A DNA stretch of 64,000 bases from Candidatus Thorarchaeota archaeon (GTDB lineage: Archaea > Asgardarchaeota > Thorarchaeia > Thorarchaeales > Thorarchaeaceae). Below, piece after piece: positions 9,812 to 19,947 of the stretch. The DNA lies in the NCBI GenBank assembly GCA_018238205.1, contig JABCTV010000001.1, positions 62,001 through 126,000 of the forward strand, read 5' to 3'. Position 1 is the stretch's first letter, and the number at the start of each line of letters is the position of its first letter. Below the pieces are notes generated by a model that worked only from the letters and a program-made list of their open reading frames with translations, did no database searches and had not been told where the DNA came from. Made by a program: the position numbers and the translations under genes.

Positions 9812-10002
9812 ATTTGTCGTTCGCAGTGAAATTCCTCCAGTGATATATTTCTAAGTCTACTTTGAGTGTGATTGTGGGTTATTAACCTCCTATACACTGG
9901 GAAAATATTGAGGGGGGTTCTTATGTTAAAAATGGGGACAATAATTCGGTTCCAATGGAGTGAAACTCATGAGAGGAATCAGAGATTAAGGGAGAATTCC
10001 GC

Positions 10003-13000
10003 ATGCCATTCCTATCACTCAAACGGGCAAAGAAAAAAAATGAATCTTGTAAGCGAGAAGATTCTAGGAATATTATGTGGATAAATAGAATGTGGATTTT
10101 TGGAATCGTTAGTGCTATTGTGTACTTTGTTTTAGTGTATATCTTACCACTTTATAGAGTGACTACCACACCCCTTATTCCTTTCAAGACCGCTATTGAA
10201 GTTACTATTTGTCTTATACCTGTTATTACTAGTGTTTTTCTGAGTAAACTGAAAATGGAACAAACCAGTTTGACAGTGTCTGTAAAGAATGATATGATAC
10301 TTGTGAATCATAATGGTCGTAATGTTGGATTGTCTTGCCTTGAAATTATGTCAACAGCAAGTTCGATTTCAGTGGATGATAATGGATATCCGAAATATAA
10401 TACTTCTATGTTATTGGCTATGCGAGCTGGGATGGATAAATCAGTGAACATGGCATTCGAAGCTGGTATGTCAAAAGGGGAACCATTCTTGCGAATTTTC
10501 ATCACTGCTACTAATTCAGATCCTAATATAATTAAAGAGAAAATTCGAAGAGAAGCAACCAGAGCTGAAGCTATTCTCATAGCATCGCTAAATATGATAG
10601 ACCTACGAATTCTTGAAGAAAATGAGTTAGAAGAAGCTGCCGCCCTCTTTGTTAACAACATTGAGTACAAATCAGGTGACATCTTCGAAAACTATGTTGA
10701 TGGTAGTATTCTCATTGTACTAAGGGGCATTCCCCGAGTAAATCCAACAGTTGAAGCATCTCAAGTTGGCACCTTTATTTCTACTGCAATGAAACAGGGA
10801 TATTCTGTAACTATGACTTGTATTTTCTCTGCGGCAAAACCTGGGAGAGAAAGACGAAAACTTGAGGGGAAATGGAAAACAATTCAATCGAAAGAGAAAC
10901 GAAAAGAAGAGTCTCTGAAAGATCATGCTTTGAAGAAACAACTAGTCACACAATATGAGGAGATTCAGGATGATATCGGATGGTTTGACTCAACAGTATA
11001 TTTCGTTATCAAACCAAACCCGCCTAGTGACATGGCTGTAACTGAAGAAGGTGTTAGAGGACTGATTCTATCAATATGGGGGGGTCATGATTCGATTAGA
11101 TTGGATACCAGAAAAATTACACGAAGAACTACTCTTAGATTATTCTCAAAATCTCATCTTAAGAAACAAAGAATGCATGTCAGTAGACTTGTATCTTTTG
11201 TCAATACACCGGTCAGAAACCTTCCAGTAATTGGACCGGAAACAGCACCTATATTTCAGATTCCTTCACATGAATCCTTGGGCAATGATCTTGTTGTTGG
11301 GGATACTATTTTTGAGGGTAGACCTTTTTCAAGTGCTGGATTGAAGGTAGAATGGCTTAGAGAACATGTAGCTGTTTTAGGTGCTACAGGTACAGGAAAA
11401 ACAACTTTAGTAAAACATCTTATTGCTCAACTTAGTGATAAAACAGACATTCCTTGGTGGATTTTCGACATCAAAGGGTCAGAGTATACGGGGTTAATAG
11501 GAGAAAACAAGAGCGATATTACTGTCTTACGTCCTGGACTTGATACTTCATTTATGATCAATCTTATGGATTCCAACACTGAAAATACTGAAAGTTCTGC
11601 ATATTCTACATTTATCATGTTGAAAGAATTACTTAAAGAAAAAGGAGGAGAGTCGTCACAATTATCTCCGGCAATGGAGCGATTACTTAGGGAATCTGTG
11701 ATGAAACTGGCAGATTCTCCTGAAGAGAATAACTCAGTTCAATCATTAGCTAAAATGATAGCAAAGATAGCTTCAAATGACCGTATCGGGCATATGACTA
11801 GGGATGCGCTTCTCAATCGTCTTCAGATACTATTTCAAGAACCACTTGGTGAAATCCTTCGAGGTGGATCCGAAGCAATCAATATTTCAAGCCTTTTACA
11901 AAAACGGATTATTCTTGACTTGAGCTATGTTGCAAGAATTGGGGGGATGGATTCGGCACGGATACTTTACAATCTCATTGCTAAACGAATTTTTGAAGGT
12001 GCTATGAAAAGAGGTGTTGTTCCAGGTTTACATCATATTGTGGTTCTTGAAGAAGCAAATAATTTAGTACCTGAAAGTTATTCCAAACACTCCTCTGCTG
12101 ATGTCACTACTGGCGAATCAATGGTTTTGTTACAACGTGCTACAGGTCAAGGAGTCATTGTAGTTTCAACACGACCTAATATCTCATCAAATATTCTTGC
12201 AAATACTGCGACAAAAATTGTGTTCCGGCTGCCTTATGACAGTCAAATCGGAGGTAAGTTCCTATCTCTAAATAAAGAACAAGAAACTTACTTGCGGAAT
12301 ATGAAGCGTGGGCGAGCCTTAGTTTCTATTCCCAATTCTGAAACCTTTGAGATTGCAACGAAACCGTTTGTTGACAAATTTAGTCCAGATCATAAAGAAA
12401 CAAAGCATGAATTAGAGGATGAAATGTTTCCTGAAATACAACCAGTATTGGTGCAGGATACAATTTCCATTAAAGAAGATGAAAATGAACCAAAAGTGAA
12501 ACAAATTCCTGAAACAGAGGCACAAACTGTTGTTTTCGATAGAGTTGGACGCTTTGGAAATCACGTTGTTGCATTTTTAGCTTCAGCAGAAATGTCAACA
12601 GAACAAGAAATCCGGGAGTTATTGACTTCACTTGACCCAACTGTAATGGAAGATGATATTTCAGAAGTCATAAGAGATTTAGTCACGTTGGGTACTATTG
12701 AACGTGAGGCACTATCCTTGGTTCCTGGTGGCTTTGTCTTTACACTTCCTGATAATGGATTAGAAGCTATTCGCAAGGTAATTGTAGAATACATTTCCAA
12801 TAAATTAGGTATAGAACAGGATGAAGCTACAAAAAAGAAACAACCTGATTGGCCCGACATGATTATCGAAGAAAAGGCTATTATTATTCTACCTCAGCAG
12901 CTAAAAGCTTCGTCAATGGAAACAACCATGACGAAAATTCGCCATTATATGGAAATGCTCAGAAATGGGATTAGTGAATTATTTGTTGTTGTCAGAGGAA

Positions 13001-13779
13001 GTGTTGCAGCTGCTAAACTTCGGGAACTATTAGATAAATTTGAAGAGTTTGATGCAGTACGTGTTGTTTCTGCATTCCCAAGCTCATTGGATTCTATGAT
13101 TGAAAATCTGAATCGGAGAACTATTCAGAATGAGATTATTGATGAGGTCGATGAAGATATGGGCCTTATTGGTGCAATGCATGAAATAGGTCCTGCAACA
13201 AGTAGAGCAATCCAGATACGATTATGGTTTGGTCTAATTCAGGATTTTGTAGATTTATCAAATGGTCAGATAAAGTGGGAAGTGCTTCTTGATTTCATTG
13301 AAACTACTGCGCTCCAATCTCATAAAGGTAGATCAGCTCCACTAACTATTGACGAGGGAAGAAGAGCTTTAACGGAGCTTCTGGCAGATGAAGTATTGAT
13401 TGCTTTACGATCTAATGAAAGTAAAGTCATTGAAATGGAGCAAGGTTTGTGGATAGTTAACTCATCAATATTAAAGAGATTAAAAGAAACAGCAACGCAA
13501 ATCATAGAGGTTGAGCTTAAGAAACATCATTCAAAGGTTTCTCGTAATCATGGATATTATGATCTCTGTGCAAATAATACGTCGTATGTGATTTTTCCGA
13601 ATCAACAGCAGCTGAGTACTTTATTGAATTTGCATAGTGATATAGCTTGTAGGACATGTAAATCATCAAAGGTTGTATGTATTCTCACAGCTTCGGAATA
13701 TCTTGAAGATAGCGTAGTTACTCCTAGAAATCTGATAATTAAGACAATGGATGAAAATGTTTCAGCTCTTGTGACTTAA
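10003..13779 (+). CDS. Membrane-anchored HerA/VirB4-like (DUF87/FtsK superfamily) ATPase, 1258 aa
   Basis: Two N-terminal TM segments; Walker A VLGATGTGKTTLVKHLIAQL; Walker B HHIVVLEEANNLVPE; GVIVVSTRPNISSNILANTATKIVFRL. Confidence 0.85.
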   Translation: MPFLSLKRAKKKNESCKREDSRNIMWINRMWIFGIVSAIVYFVLVYILPLYRVTTTPLIPFKTAIEVTICLIPVITSVFLSKLKMEQTSLTVSVKNDMILVNHNGRNVGLSCLEIMSTASSISVDDNGYPKYNTSMLLAMRAGMDKSVNMAFEAGMSKGEPFLRIFITATNSDPNIIKEKIRREATRAEAILIASLNMIDLRILEENELEEAAALFVNNIEYKSGDIFENYVDGSILIVLRGIPRVNPTVEASQVGTFISTAMKQGYSVTMTCIFSAAKPGRERRKLEGKWKTIQSKEKRKEESLKDHALKKQLVTQYEEIQDDIGWFDSTVYFVIKPNPPSDMAVTEEGVRGLILSIWGGHDSIRLDTRKITRRTTLRLFSKSHLKKQRMHVSRLVSFVNTPVRNLPVIGPETAPIFQIPSHESLGNDLVVGDTIFEGRPFSSAGLKVEWLREHVAVLGATGTGKTTLVKHLIAQLSDKTDIPWWIFDIKGSEYTGLIGENKSDITVLRPGLDTSFMINLMDSNTENTESSAYSTFIMLKELLKEKGGESSQLSPAMERLLRESVMKLADSPEENNSVQSLAKMIAKIASNDRIGHMTRDALLNRLQILFQEPLGEILRGGSEAINISSLLQKRIILDLSYVARIGGMDSARILYNLIAKRIFEGAMKRGVVPGLHHIVVLEEANNLVPESYSKHSSADVTTGESMVLLQRATGQGVIVVSTRPNISSNILANTATKIVFRLPYDSQIGGKFLSLNKEQETYLRNMKRGRALVSIPNSETFEIATKPFVDKFSPDHKETKHELEDEMFPEIQPVLVQDTISIKEDENEPKVKQIPETEAQTVVFDRVGRFGNHVVAFLASAEMSTEQEIRELLTSLDPTVMEDDISEVIRDLVTLGTIEREALSLVPGGFVFTLPDNGLEAIRKVIVEYISNKLGIEQDEATKKKQPDWPDMIIEEKAIIILPQQLKASSMETTMTKIRHYMEMLRNGISELFVVVRGSVAAAKLRELLDKFEEFDAVRVVSAFPSSLDSMIENLNRRTIQNEIIDEVDEDMGLIGAMHEIGPATSRAIQIRLWFGLIQDFVDLSNGQIKWEVLLDFIETTALQSHKGRSAPLTIDEGRRALTELLADEVLIALRSNESKVIEMEQGLWIVNSSILKRLKETATQIIEVELKKHHSKVSRNHGYYDLCANNTSYVIFPNQQQLSTLLNLHSDIACRTCKSSKVVCILTASEYLEDSVVTPRNLIIKTMDENVSALVT

Positions 13780-14582
13780 GTAAATTGGATTCTGGTGCAT
13801 ATTACAGGATTATTTTCAAATAGTGCAGTTAAACGACCGGTAACAAGTAAATTGAAAATTACGATATCCACATTTTGACTTGCGAGATTTAGTAGCTCGG
13901 TGATTTTCTTAGTCATTCCTCCAGTTACATCAGTACTGGAAGAGGGTCCTGTTAGTAAAAGTATCTGATTCTTGTTTGAATTGTCGATGAGAGGAATATG
14001 TTTTGCATTTGGATTCACTGTTGGATTATCATCCATAACACCATCTACATTTGTGCCAATGAAAACAGCTTTAGGATTAAGTTGTTCTGCAAGATATTTC
14101 GCAATTGTATCGCCACTTAGAATGGATGCGGATTGTGTTTCATCAATACATACATCTCCATGAATAATCACAGTAGCGCCTGCATTCAATGTTTCTTCGA
14201 TTATCTTTGTTGGGAAATGATCTATCAGATTATCGCGTAATGTTACAAACATGTAAGGGGAAATCACTACTCCGGGAATCCCTTGGGAGTTCAACTCCTT
14301 TTCTACTTTTGAAGTAAGAAGCGACATATTATGGCGTATTTCTGGAATTCCTGCGAGTAATTGAGTGGGAGTAGTATCAGGATTTCCAAAACCATGTTTA
14401 TGAGCTGCTTGATGGCCATGTGCACCACCACCGAGAACTATTATCAACTTGTCATTATGAACCGCGAGCTCTTTCGCGATACGACTAAGATGCTTCTCGT
14501 TAACTGCAGGAGGTGACGATTCTTTGTGAGTAATCACAGAACCTCCTAATTTAACAATCACTAGATTCTCCAATTGTAACAC
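13776..14582 (-). CDS. ipk: Isopentenyl phosphate kinase
   Basis: LVIVKLGGSVITHKES...IIVLGGGAHGHQAAHKHGFG...GDTIAKYLAEQLNPKAVFIGTNVDGVMD, amino acid kinase fold with IPK His motif. Confidence 0.9.
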   Translation of the reverse strand: MLQLENLVIVKLGGSVITHKESSPPAVNEKHLSRIAKELAVHNDKLIIVLGGGAHGHQAAHKHGFGNPDTTPTQLLAGIPEIRHNMSLLTSKVEKELNSQGIPGVVISPYMFVTLRDNLIDHFPTKIIEETLNAGATVIIHGDVCIDETQSASILSGDTIAKYLAEQLNPKAVFIGTNVDGVMDDNPTVNPNAKHIPLIDNSNKNQILLLTGPSSSTDVTGGMTKKITELLNLASQNVDIVIFNLLVTGRLTALFENNPVICTRIQFT

Positions 14583-14717
14583 ATTTTATCATGAGTAAGT
14601 GTCACTCTTATGGACGTTACCATTTCATGGTCTATATTTCATTCACAAGACAAGCTTTTTATCCGATTCACTTTCCGTAGCCCTTGGACACCTCTTAAAG
14701 CAGAGAGTGATTTATAC

Positions 14718-15029
14718 ATGACTCAAAGAGCAAGAATTCGATTGTCAAGTACAAGTACAGAACATCTAGATGGAGTCTGTAATCAAATTAAGAGAATTAC
14801 TCGAAAGACCGGTGTCCGAATGGCAGGCCCAATACCACTACCTACTCGTAGGATGGTAATTCCCACACGAAAAACTCCTTGTGGTCAGGGATCTAGCTCA
14901 TGGGATAAATGGGAAATGCGTGTTCATAAAAGACTCATTGATATTGATGCTGATGAAAGAGCAATTCGTCAAATCATGCGTGTAAGAATTCCTGATTCAG
15001 TATATATCGAAATTGAACTAACTGGATAA
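14718..15029 (+). CDS. rps10: Ribosomal protein S10 (uS10)
   Basis: [76 protein letters not shown]; start corrected to internal ATG 14718. Confidence 0.95.
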   Translation: MTQRARIRLSSTSTEHLDGVCNQIKRITRKTGVRMAGPIPLPTRRMVIPTRKTPCGQGSSSWDKWEMRVHKRLIDIDADERAIRQIMRVRIPDSVYIEIELTG

Positions 15030-15062
15030 ACTAGTGCGTTTATATCCTGATACAAAGCCTTT

Positions 15063-15078
15063 TTGCACAATTGTGCAA
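15063..15078. promoter_or_regulatory. 16-bp perfect palindrome TTGCACAATTGTGCAA upstream of glmS
   Basis: Read directly: ttgcacaattgtgcaa equals its own reverse complement; 34 bp before the glmS start. Confidence 0.7.
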
Positions 15079-15111
15079 GTCTTACGTATTCTCCTCTGAG
15101 GAATTCAGCTT

Positions 15112-16938
15112 ATGTGTGGTATTATTGGTGTAGTTCAGAAGCGTGGTGATGTTGCTCCATTCATACATCAAGCACTCAAACGACTTGAGTATAGAGGCTA
15201 TGATTCTGTTGGAGTAACAACAATTGAAAAGCACAAATTGTACATTAAAAAAGACAAGGGAAAAGTCGAAGAGGTCCATAGGAAACTTGACCTTGATGAG
15301 ATGCCAGGATCTATAGGCATTGGTCACACACGTTGGGCAACACATGGAGTGCCGTCCATGCTGAATTCGCATCCTCATTTTGATTGTAATAATGAAATTG
15401 CTGTTGTTCATAATGGTGTAATTGAAAACTTCATGGAACTTCGAAAGGAACTTAGTGGAAAGGGTCACAAGTTTAAGTCCGAAACTGATACCGAGATAAT
15501 TCCCCATTTGCTCGAAGATTATATGAAAGATGGTATGGATTTAGCAGAAGCAGTTAAGGAAGTAACAAAACGAATTGAAGGAACTTACGCAATTGTTGTG
15601 ATGAGCACAAAGGAAGAAAAGAACAAAATTGTATGTACTCGTGATGGAAATCCATTAGTTATTGGTAGAAAGAAAGATGTTTCATATGTTTCCTCTGATA
15701 TCCCAGCATTTTTACCCATGACAAATGATATGATTCTTCTTCTTGATGGAGAGATTGCGTATCTGACTAGTGATGAAGTGCGAATAGAAAGTTTGTCAGA
15801 TGGGAGTGAGATTAAACGGGACAGTATTGAGATTAGCTGGACTGCAGACCAAGCACAGAAAAGTGGTTATCCACATTTTATGCTCAAAGAAATACACGAA
15901 CAGCCAGACGCCATTAGGAACACGCTACGACTCAAAGATGATATAATCAAACAGGCTGCAGAGATAATCCATTCATCTGATAGGGTCTTTATGTTGGCCA
16001 TGGGTACTTCTGGTCATTCGGCATTAGCTGGACGACATATGTTTGCATCTATTGCCGGAGTACTTCCAACATTCGAACTCGCTAGTGATTTCTCGGACAC
16101 GGTATATGGAGCTTTGACAGATAGGGATTGTATCATAGCAATTACTCAATCTGGAGAAACTACTGACACTATTACTGCTGTTAAGTATGCAAAGGAACGG
16201 GGAGTCAAAATAGTTGCAATATCAAATGTTGTAGGAAGTTCGATTACACGTATTGCAGATCATACCATTTTGACACAGGCCGGACCAGAGATTGGAGTCG
16301 CCGCTACAAAGACATTCATGGTTCAGCTTACTTCTCTTGCTTTGATTGCACTAGCTCTTGGAAAATTAACTGGTTTCACAGATTTGAAAAGTATTGAAAC
16401 TAAACGAAAATGTTTGGAAAGGATACCTGAAATAGTATCTGAAACTATCTCAAGAAATGAAGAGTTATCAAGAAGACTTGCTGGTGAGCTCTATGATAGA
16501 ACAAGTCTTCTTTTCTTGGGTAGGGGAGTATCAATTGCAACTGCAGAAGAAGCTGCATTGAAGTTGAAAGAAATAGCTTACAATCATGCTGAAGCATACT
16601 CTGCAGGTGAGTCAAAGCATGGACCAATTGCACTTGTTGAAGATGGATTTCCTGTGATCTTTGTAGCACCAAACGATGAAACTCGAAGTAGAATGATTGG
16701 GAATATTATGGAGATGAAAGCACGAGGAGCGTCTGTAGTTTCCGTAATTCTCAAAGATGACACTGAATTAGAAAGTCTCTCAAAATTCGTGTTTACAATA
16801 CCCGAAGATATTGAACCAGAGTTCTCAACAATGGTGTTTATTGTACCTCTCCAACTGTTTAGCTATTATATGGCACTAAGAAAAGGGTATGATCCAGATA
16901 TGCCTCGCAATCTTGCAAAGTCGGTTACTGTTCTTTGA
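15112..16938 (+). CDS. glmS: Glutamine--fructose-6-phosphate aminotransferase (isomerizing)
   Basis: MCGIIGVVQKRGDVAPFIHQALKRLEYRGYDSVG...GHTRWATHG... plus SIS domains; C-term MPRNLAKSVTVL. Confidence 0.97.
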   Translation: MCGIIGVVQKRGDVAPFIHQALKRLEYRGYDSVGVTTIEKHKLYIKKDKGKVEEVHRKLDLDEMPGSIGIGHTRWATHGVPSMLNSHPHFDCNNEIAVVHNGVIENFMELRKELSGKGHKFKSETDTEIIPHLLEDYMKDGMDLAEAVKEVTKRIEGTYAIVVMSTKEEKNKIVCTRDGNPLVIGRKKDVSYVSSDIPAFLPMTNDMILLLDGEIAYLTSDEVRIESLSDGSEIKRDSIEISWTADQAQKSGYPHFMLKEIHEQPDAIRNTLRLKDDIIKQAAEIIHSSDRVFMLAMGTSGHSALAGRHMFASIAGVLPTFELASDFSDTVYGALTDRDCIIAITQSGETTDTITAVKYAKERGVKIVAISNVVGSSITRIADHTILTQAGPEIGVAATKTFMVQLTSLALIALALGKLTGFTDLKSIETKRKCLERIPEIVSETISRNEELSRRLAGELYDRTSLLFLGRGVSIATAEEAALKLKEIAYNHAEAYSAGESKHGPIALVEDGFPVIFVAPNDETRSRMIGNIMEMKARGASVVSVILKDDTELESLSKFVFTIPEDIEPEFSTMVFIVPLQLFSYYMALRKGYDPDMPRNLAKSVTVL

Positions 16939-16967
16939 GGACTTTAAATCATCAATAGGTACGATTA

Positions 16968-17234
16968 TTGTATGAGGAAAAGTGTATGTTCTTCCAGATT
17001 CTAAGCCCACTTGTAGACTTTACAAACTTGATCGCAGGATATTTTGCTGAGATTTGGGATTTTCTAATCTTTGTTGGGAATATTTCATCATTTATTGTTG
17101 TTTTAATTGGTGCGATTCTATGGTTCACTGAAGTGAATCAAAAAAGAGGAAAGGGGTTAGTGTTTAGTGGAATACTCCTAGCAATCACTGTTCAATACTT
17201 TGTATTCTTTCCCCCAAGTTTTGCATTGATATAG
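16968..17234 (+). CDS. Small membrane protein
   Basis: Two hydrophobic segments; fits neatly between glmS and a convergent gene. Confidence 0.5.
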   Translation: MYEEKCMFFQILSPLVDFTNLIAGYFAEIWDFLIFVGNISSFIVVLIGAILWFTEVNQKRGKGLVFSGILLAITVQYFVFFPPSFALI

Positions 17235-17236
17235 AA

Positions 17237-18451
17237 TTACAGCAATTGTTTAGAGATTGTAATAAGAGTGTCAGCAAGCCGATCAATATCACTAATTGAA
17301 TTGTATGCATGAATTGATACCTGTATGAGACCGTCTTCTGTTAGTGATTGAATCAATGGATGTGCACAAACAAGTCCACTTCTTACTGCAATATTAGATT
17401 CGTCCAAGAATAGTGCAATATCATGACAACCTACCTCAGAGGGGTTTCCAAGATTGAAACCAAAAATAGTATTTGTGTCACTTGGATTTCCATAAAGTGT
17501 CAGATTAGCTATCTCCATTAACCGTTTCTTCATATATCTAGATAAATCTGCGATATGATGTGATAGACCCTTTGTATGAAGATCAGTGAGATATTCGATT
17601 GAAGACCCAAGTCCTGCAATTGCTGGAACATTGATATACCCTGATTCGAATTTGTCTGGTTGAAAAGCAGTTTCATATGTGGTGTTTGTTACATCAGATA
17701 CAGAAGATCCTCCCAGTATCCCTGGTATATGATTGTCCTCTGTTGTCGTAGATATCCATTGGATAGCTAATCCTGGAGGTGCCATGAGACCGATATTTGC
17801 AGAAAAGAGAAGAATATCGCACCCGAGAGTAACTGGAAACTCTTGTGTCAATCCCATTGATCTTGTTGCATCTGTTAACAGTATTGCATCATGTTCATGA
17901 ACTATGTCTGCAACTTCGGGTATTGGATTCATAGTTCCAATTCCTGGGAGAATATGCCCAATGGCAACAATCCCTGTTTTGTCATCTATTGATTGTTCCA
18001 GTGATTCTAAAGAAAAAGAACCATCACTATCAATTGGGATTATTGTGACTTCAAGGCCAAGAATTTCAGCAGCTCTTAGTGTTGAAACAAATACCGAGTT
18101 TTCTTCATTTTGAGAGATAATGACTTTCTCTTTCTTTTTATGTTTCCAATCATATCCGAACATTAGTGACGCAATAGCAGAGGGTATTGATTTTTGGAAA
18201 GAAAGCGATGATGGTTCACTTTCAAGGAGTGTTGCTAAGGATTTTCGAGTATCTTCAACAATGCTACTGCCTTTCACTGCGAATTTGTGTGCGCCACGGC
18301 GAGTAGAAACAACTATGTTGTCAAGAAAATTTGCTGTTGCTTTTACTGAAACTTTGGGTATTAGTGTAGTACTTGCTGAATCAAAAAATGCAAGATTGGG
18401 ATTCTGTTCATAAATACTAAAGTCTGATTTGATGTCTAACCAATCTGTCAT
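17237..18451 (-). CDS. Cysteine desulfurase / class V aminotransferase (SufS/Csd-like)
   Basis: FFDSASTTLIPKVSVKATANFLDN...active-site region NIAVRSGLVCAHPLIQ. The canonical GGxMI..V-type Lys motif is not obvious and should be checked. Confidence 0.75.
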   Translation of the reverse strand: MTDWLDIKSDFSIYEQNPNLAFFDSASTTLIPKVSVKATANFLDNIVVSTRRGAHKFAVKGSSIVEDTRKSLATLLESEPSSLSFQKSIPSAIASLMFGYDWKHKKKEKVIISQNEENSVFVSTLRAAEILGLEVTIIPIDSDGSFSLESLEQSIDDKTGIVAIGHILPGIGTMNPIPEVADIVHEHDAILLTDATRSMGLTQEFPVTLGCDILLFSANIGLMAPPGLAIQWISTTTEDNHIPGILGGSSVSDVTNTTYETAFQPDKFESGYINVPAIAGLGSSIEYLTDLHTKGLSHHIADLSRYMKKRLMEIANLTLYGNPSDTNTIFGFNLGNPSEVGCHDIALFLDESNIAVRSGLVCAHPLIQSLTEDGLIQVSIHAYNSISDIDRLADTLITISKQLL

Positions 18452-18504
18452 TATACCATTGTTGCAGGATAAAGTGCTTTAATACCATACTATATTCTAG
18501 TCAG

Positions 18505-19485
18505 GTGATAAGAGTGGAAGATAAACTCGTAGAAGGGTACTTTGTCAAGACCTCGGATAATCTGATATTTGAAGTAAAGGGAGTAGTACATCCCCATGAT
18601 CGGATTATTGCTTATGTAAGGTATGTACCAAATTTAGATTCAAGTTTTAGGAAGATTTACGATCTTCGTGAGCGAGAAGAATATCTCAGTGATGGGTTCT
18701 TAGAATATTTATGGTTCAGTAAGACTCATGGTAGGATTTTACAAGCAGTTCCACACAAAAAGATAGTACAAGTGCTTGATCCCGTTGAACATATGAATCA
18801 TATTCGAAATGATAAGAGTGCACTTTCTATAGCAACATCTAATCTAGTTGAGTTGTTACTTGATATCACTGGAATAGATAGAATGGAAATAGGTGTTACT
18901 GGATCCCAACTTGTAGGTGTTGCAACAGAAACATCAGATATTGACCTGGTTGTTTATGGTGAATCTACTTGTAGAAAATTTTACAAGAGATTAAGAAAGA
19001 ATTTTGACAAGATTCCAAATTTAGGGCGTTATGAGGGAGAACTTCTGGATGCTCATGTTTCATTTAGATGGGGTAATTTAACCGAGCATCATGAACTCCT
19101 TCATAGGATTGAGTGTGCTAAAATTTTGCAGGGTGTATTTGAATCACATCAATTCTTCATTAGATTAGTCAAAAGTCCTCAAGATATTGGAGAGATTTTT
19201 GGACAAATCATAACTGAGAACTTGAAAACTAGGGAAGTTCAATGTTCGGTAATTAAAGATCGAAACTCAATATTTACTCCATGTACATATCAAGTGGAAT
19301 CATTAGATCTTCCGAAGCTCAAACAACTTGTCAGCTATAGGGGGCGATTCACAGAACAAGTTTCAAGTGGTATGTCCGTAAGAGCTAGGGGTAGACTTGA
19401 GAATGTATCTGATAGTAGTACAGGTGAAAACTACCAACAACTGGTCCTTGGAGAGAATTCATCTGATTATTTGGTTCCAATATAA
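18505..19485 (+). CDS. Nucleotidyltransferase-domain (Pol beta-like) protein
   Basis: MEIGVTGSQLVGVATETSDIDLVVYG: GSxx...SDIDLVV nucleotidyltransferase signature. Confidence 0.72.
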   Translation: MIRVEDKLVEGYFVKTSDNLIFEVKGVVHPHDRIIAYVRYVPNLDSSFRKIYDLREREEYLSDGFLEYLWFSKTHGRILQAVPHKKIVQVLDPVEHMNHIRNDKSALSIATSNLVELLLDITGIDRMEIGVTGSQLVGVATETSDIDLVVYGESTCRKFYKRLRKNFDKIPNLGRYEGELLDAHVSFRWGNLTEHHELLHRIECAKILQGVFESHQFFIRLVKSPQDIGEIFGQIITENLKTREVQCSVIKDRNSIFTPCTYQVESLDLPKLKQLVSYRGRFTEQVSSGMSVRARGRLENVSDSSTGENYQQLVLGENSSDYLVPI

Positions 19486-19798
19486 ACTCACAAGCTTGTT
19501 TCTCATAAACACAAATTCACATAGTTTTGGTGTGAATGGCGCCATAATTGTGAATACTCTGGGAAAAACAGCCTTTTGCTTGCTTCTTGAAGAAGAATCG
19601 GCTTCGATATATCTTCTTATCCTTGTGAATAGACACACCCCTCCGTTTCCAGTGGAACTAAGTAAGCGGACATATGAAATGCTTACCTCCTCATTCACAC
19701 ACTACATAAAACAGTGAATAGTGAACAGGCTGGAGAAGTGTCTTATTTTTGTAAATAAAGGCTTCATAATGCTTTTTTATCCGTTATAAGGCTATAAA

Positions 19799-19853
19799 GG
19801 ACGTGAGCACACGAAAAACGAGGGGGACGAGTTCTATATCTGTGCAGACGTCC
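19799..19853 (+). ncRNA. Structured leader / putative ncRNA: long interrupted hairpin upstream of the gene at 19948
   Basis: GGACGT(19799-19804)/ACGTCC(19848-19853) and GCACA(19807-19811)/TGTGC(19841-19845) nested; preceded by AT-rich TTATAAGGCTATAAAGG. Confidence 0.4.
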
Positions 19854-19912
19854 TATGTAGCTCTTATCTACGTATATTCAATTCACATACTCACACTTAT
19901 TTGGGTGGTGAT

Positions 19913-19938
19913 ACTATCTTGTTGTGAATAAAGATAGT
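19913..19938 (+). promoter_or_regulatory. Hairpin (8-bp perfect stem) just upstream of the start codon at 19948
   Basis: ACTATCTT(19913-19920)-gttgtgaata-AAGATAGT(19931-19938). Confidence 0.5.
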
Positions 19939-19947
19939 TAGCGATAG

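Noticed and set aside
10308-13505. Several 60-124 aa minus-strand ORFs inside the HerA/VirB4-like gene
   Set aside because: Antisense to a well-supported ATPase; no motifs.
14610-14717. N-terminal extension of S10 to 14610
   Set aside because: Family-typical start is ATG 14718; the extension is not S10-like.
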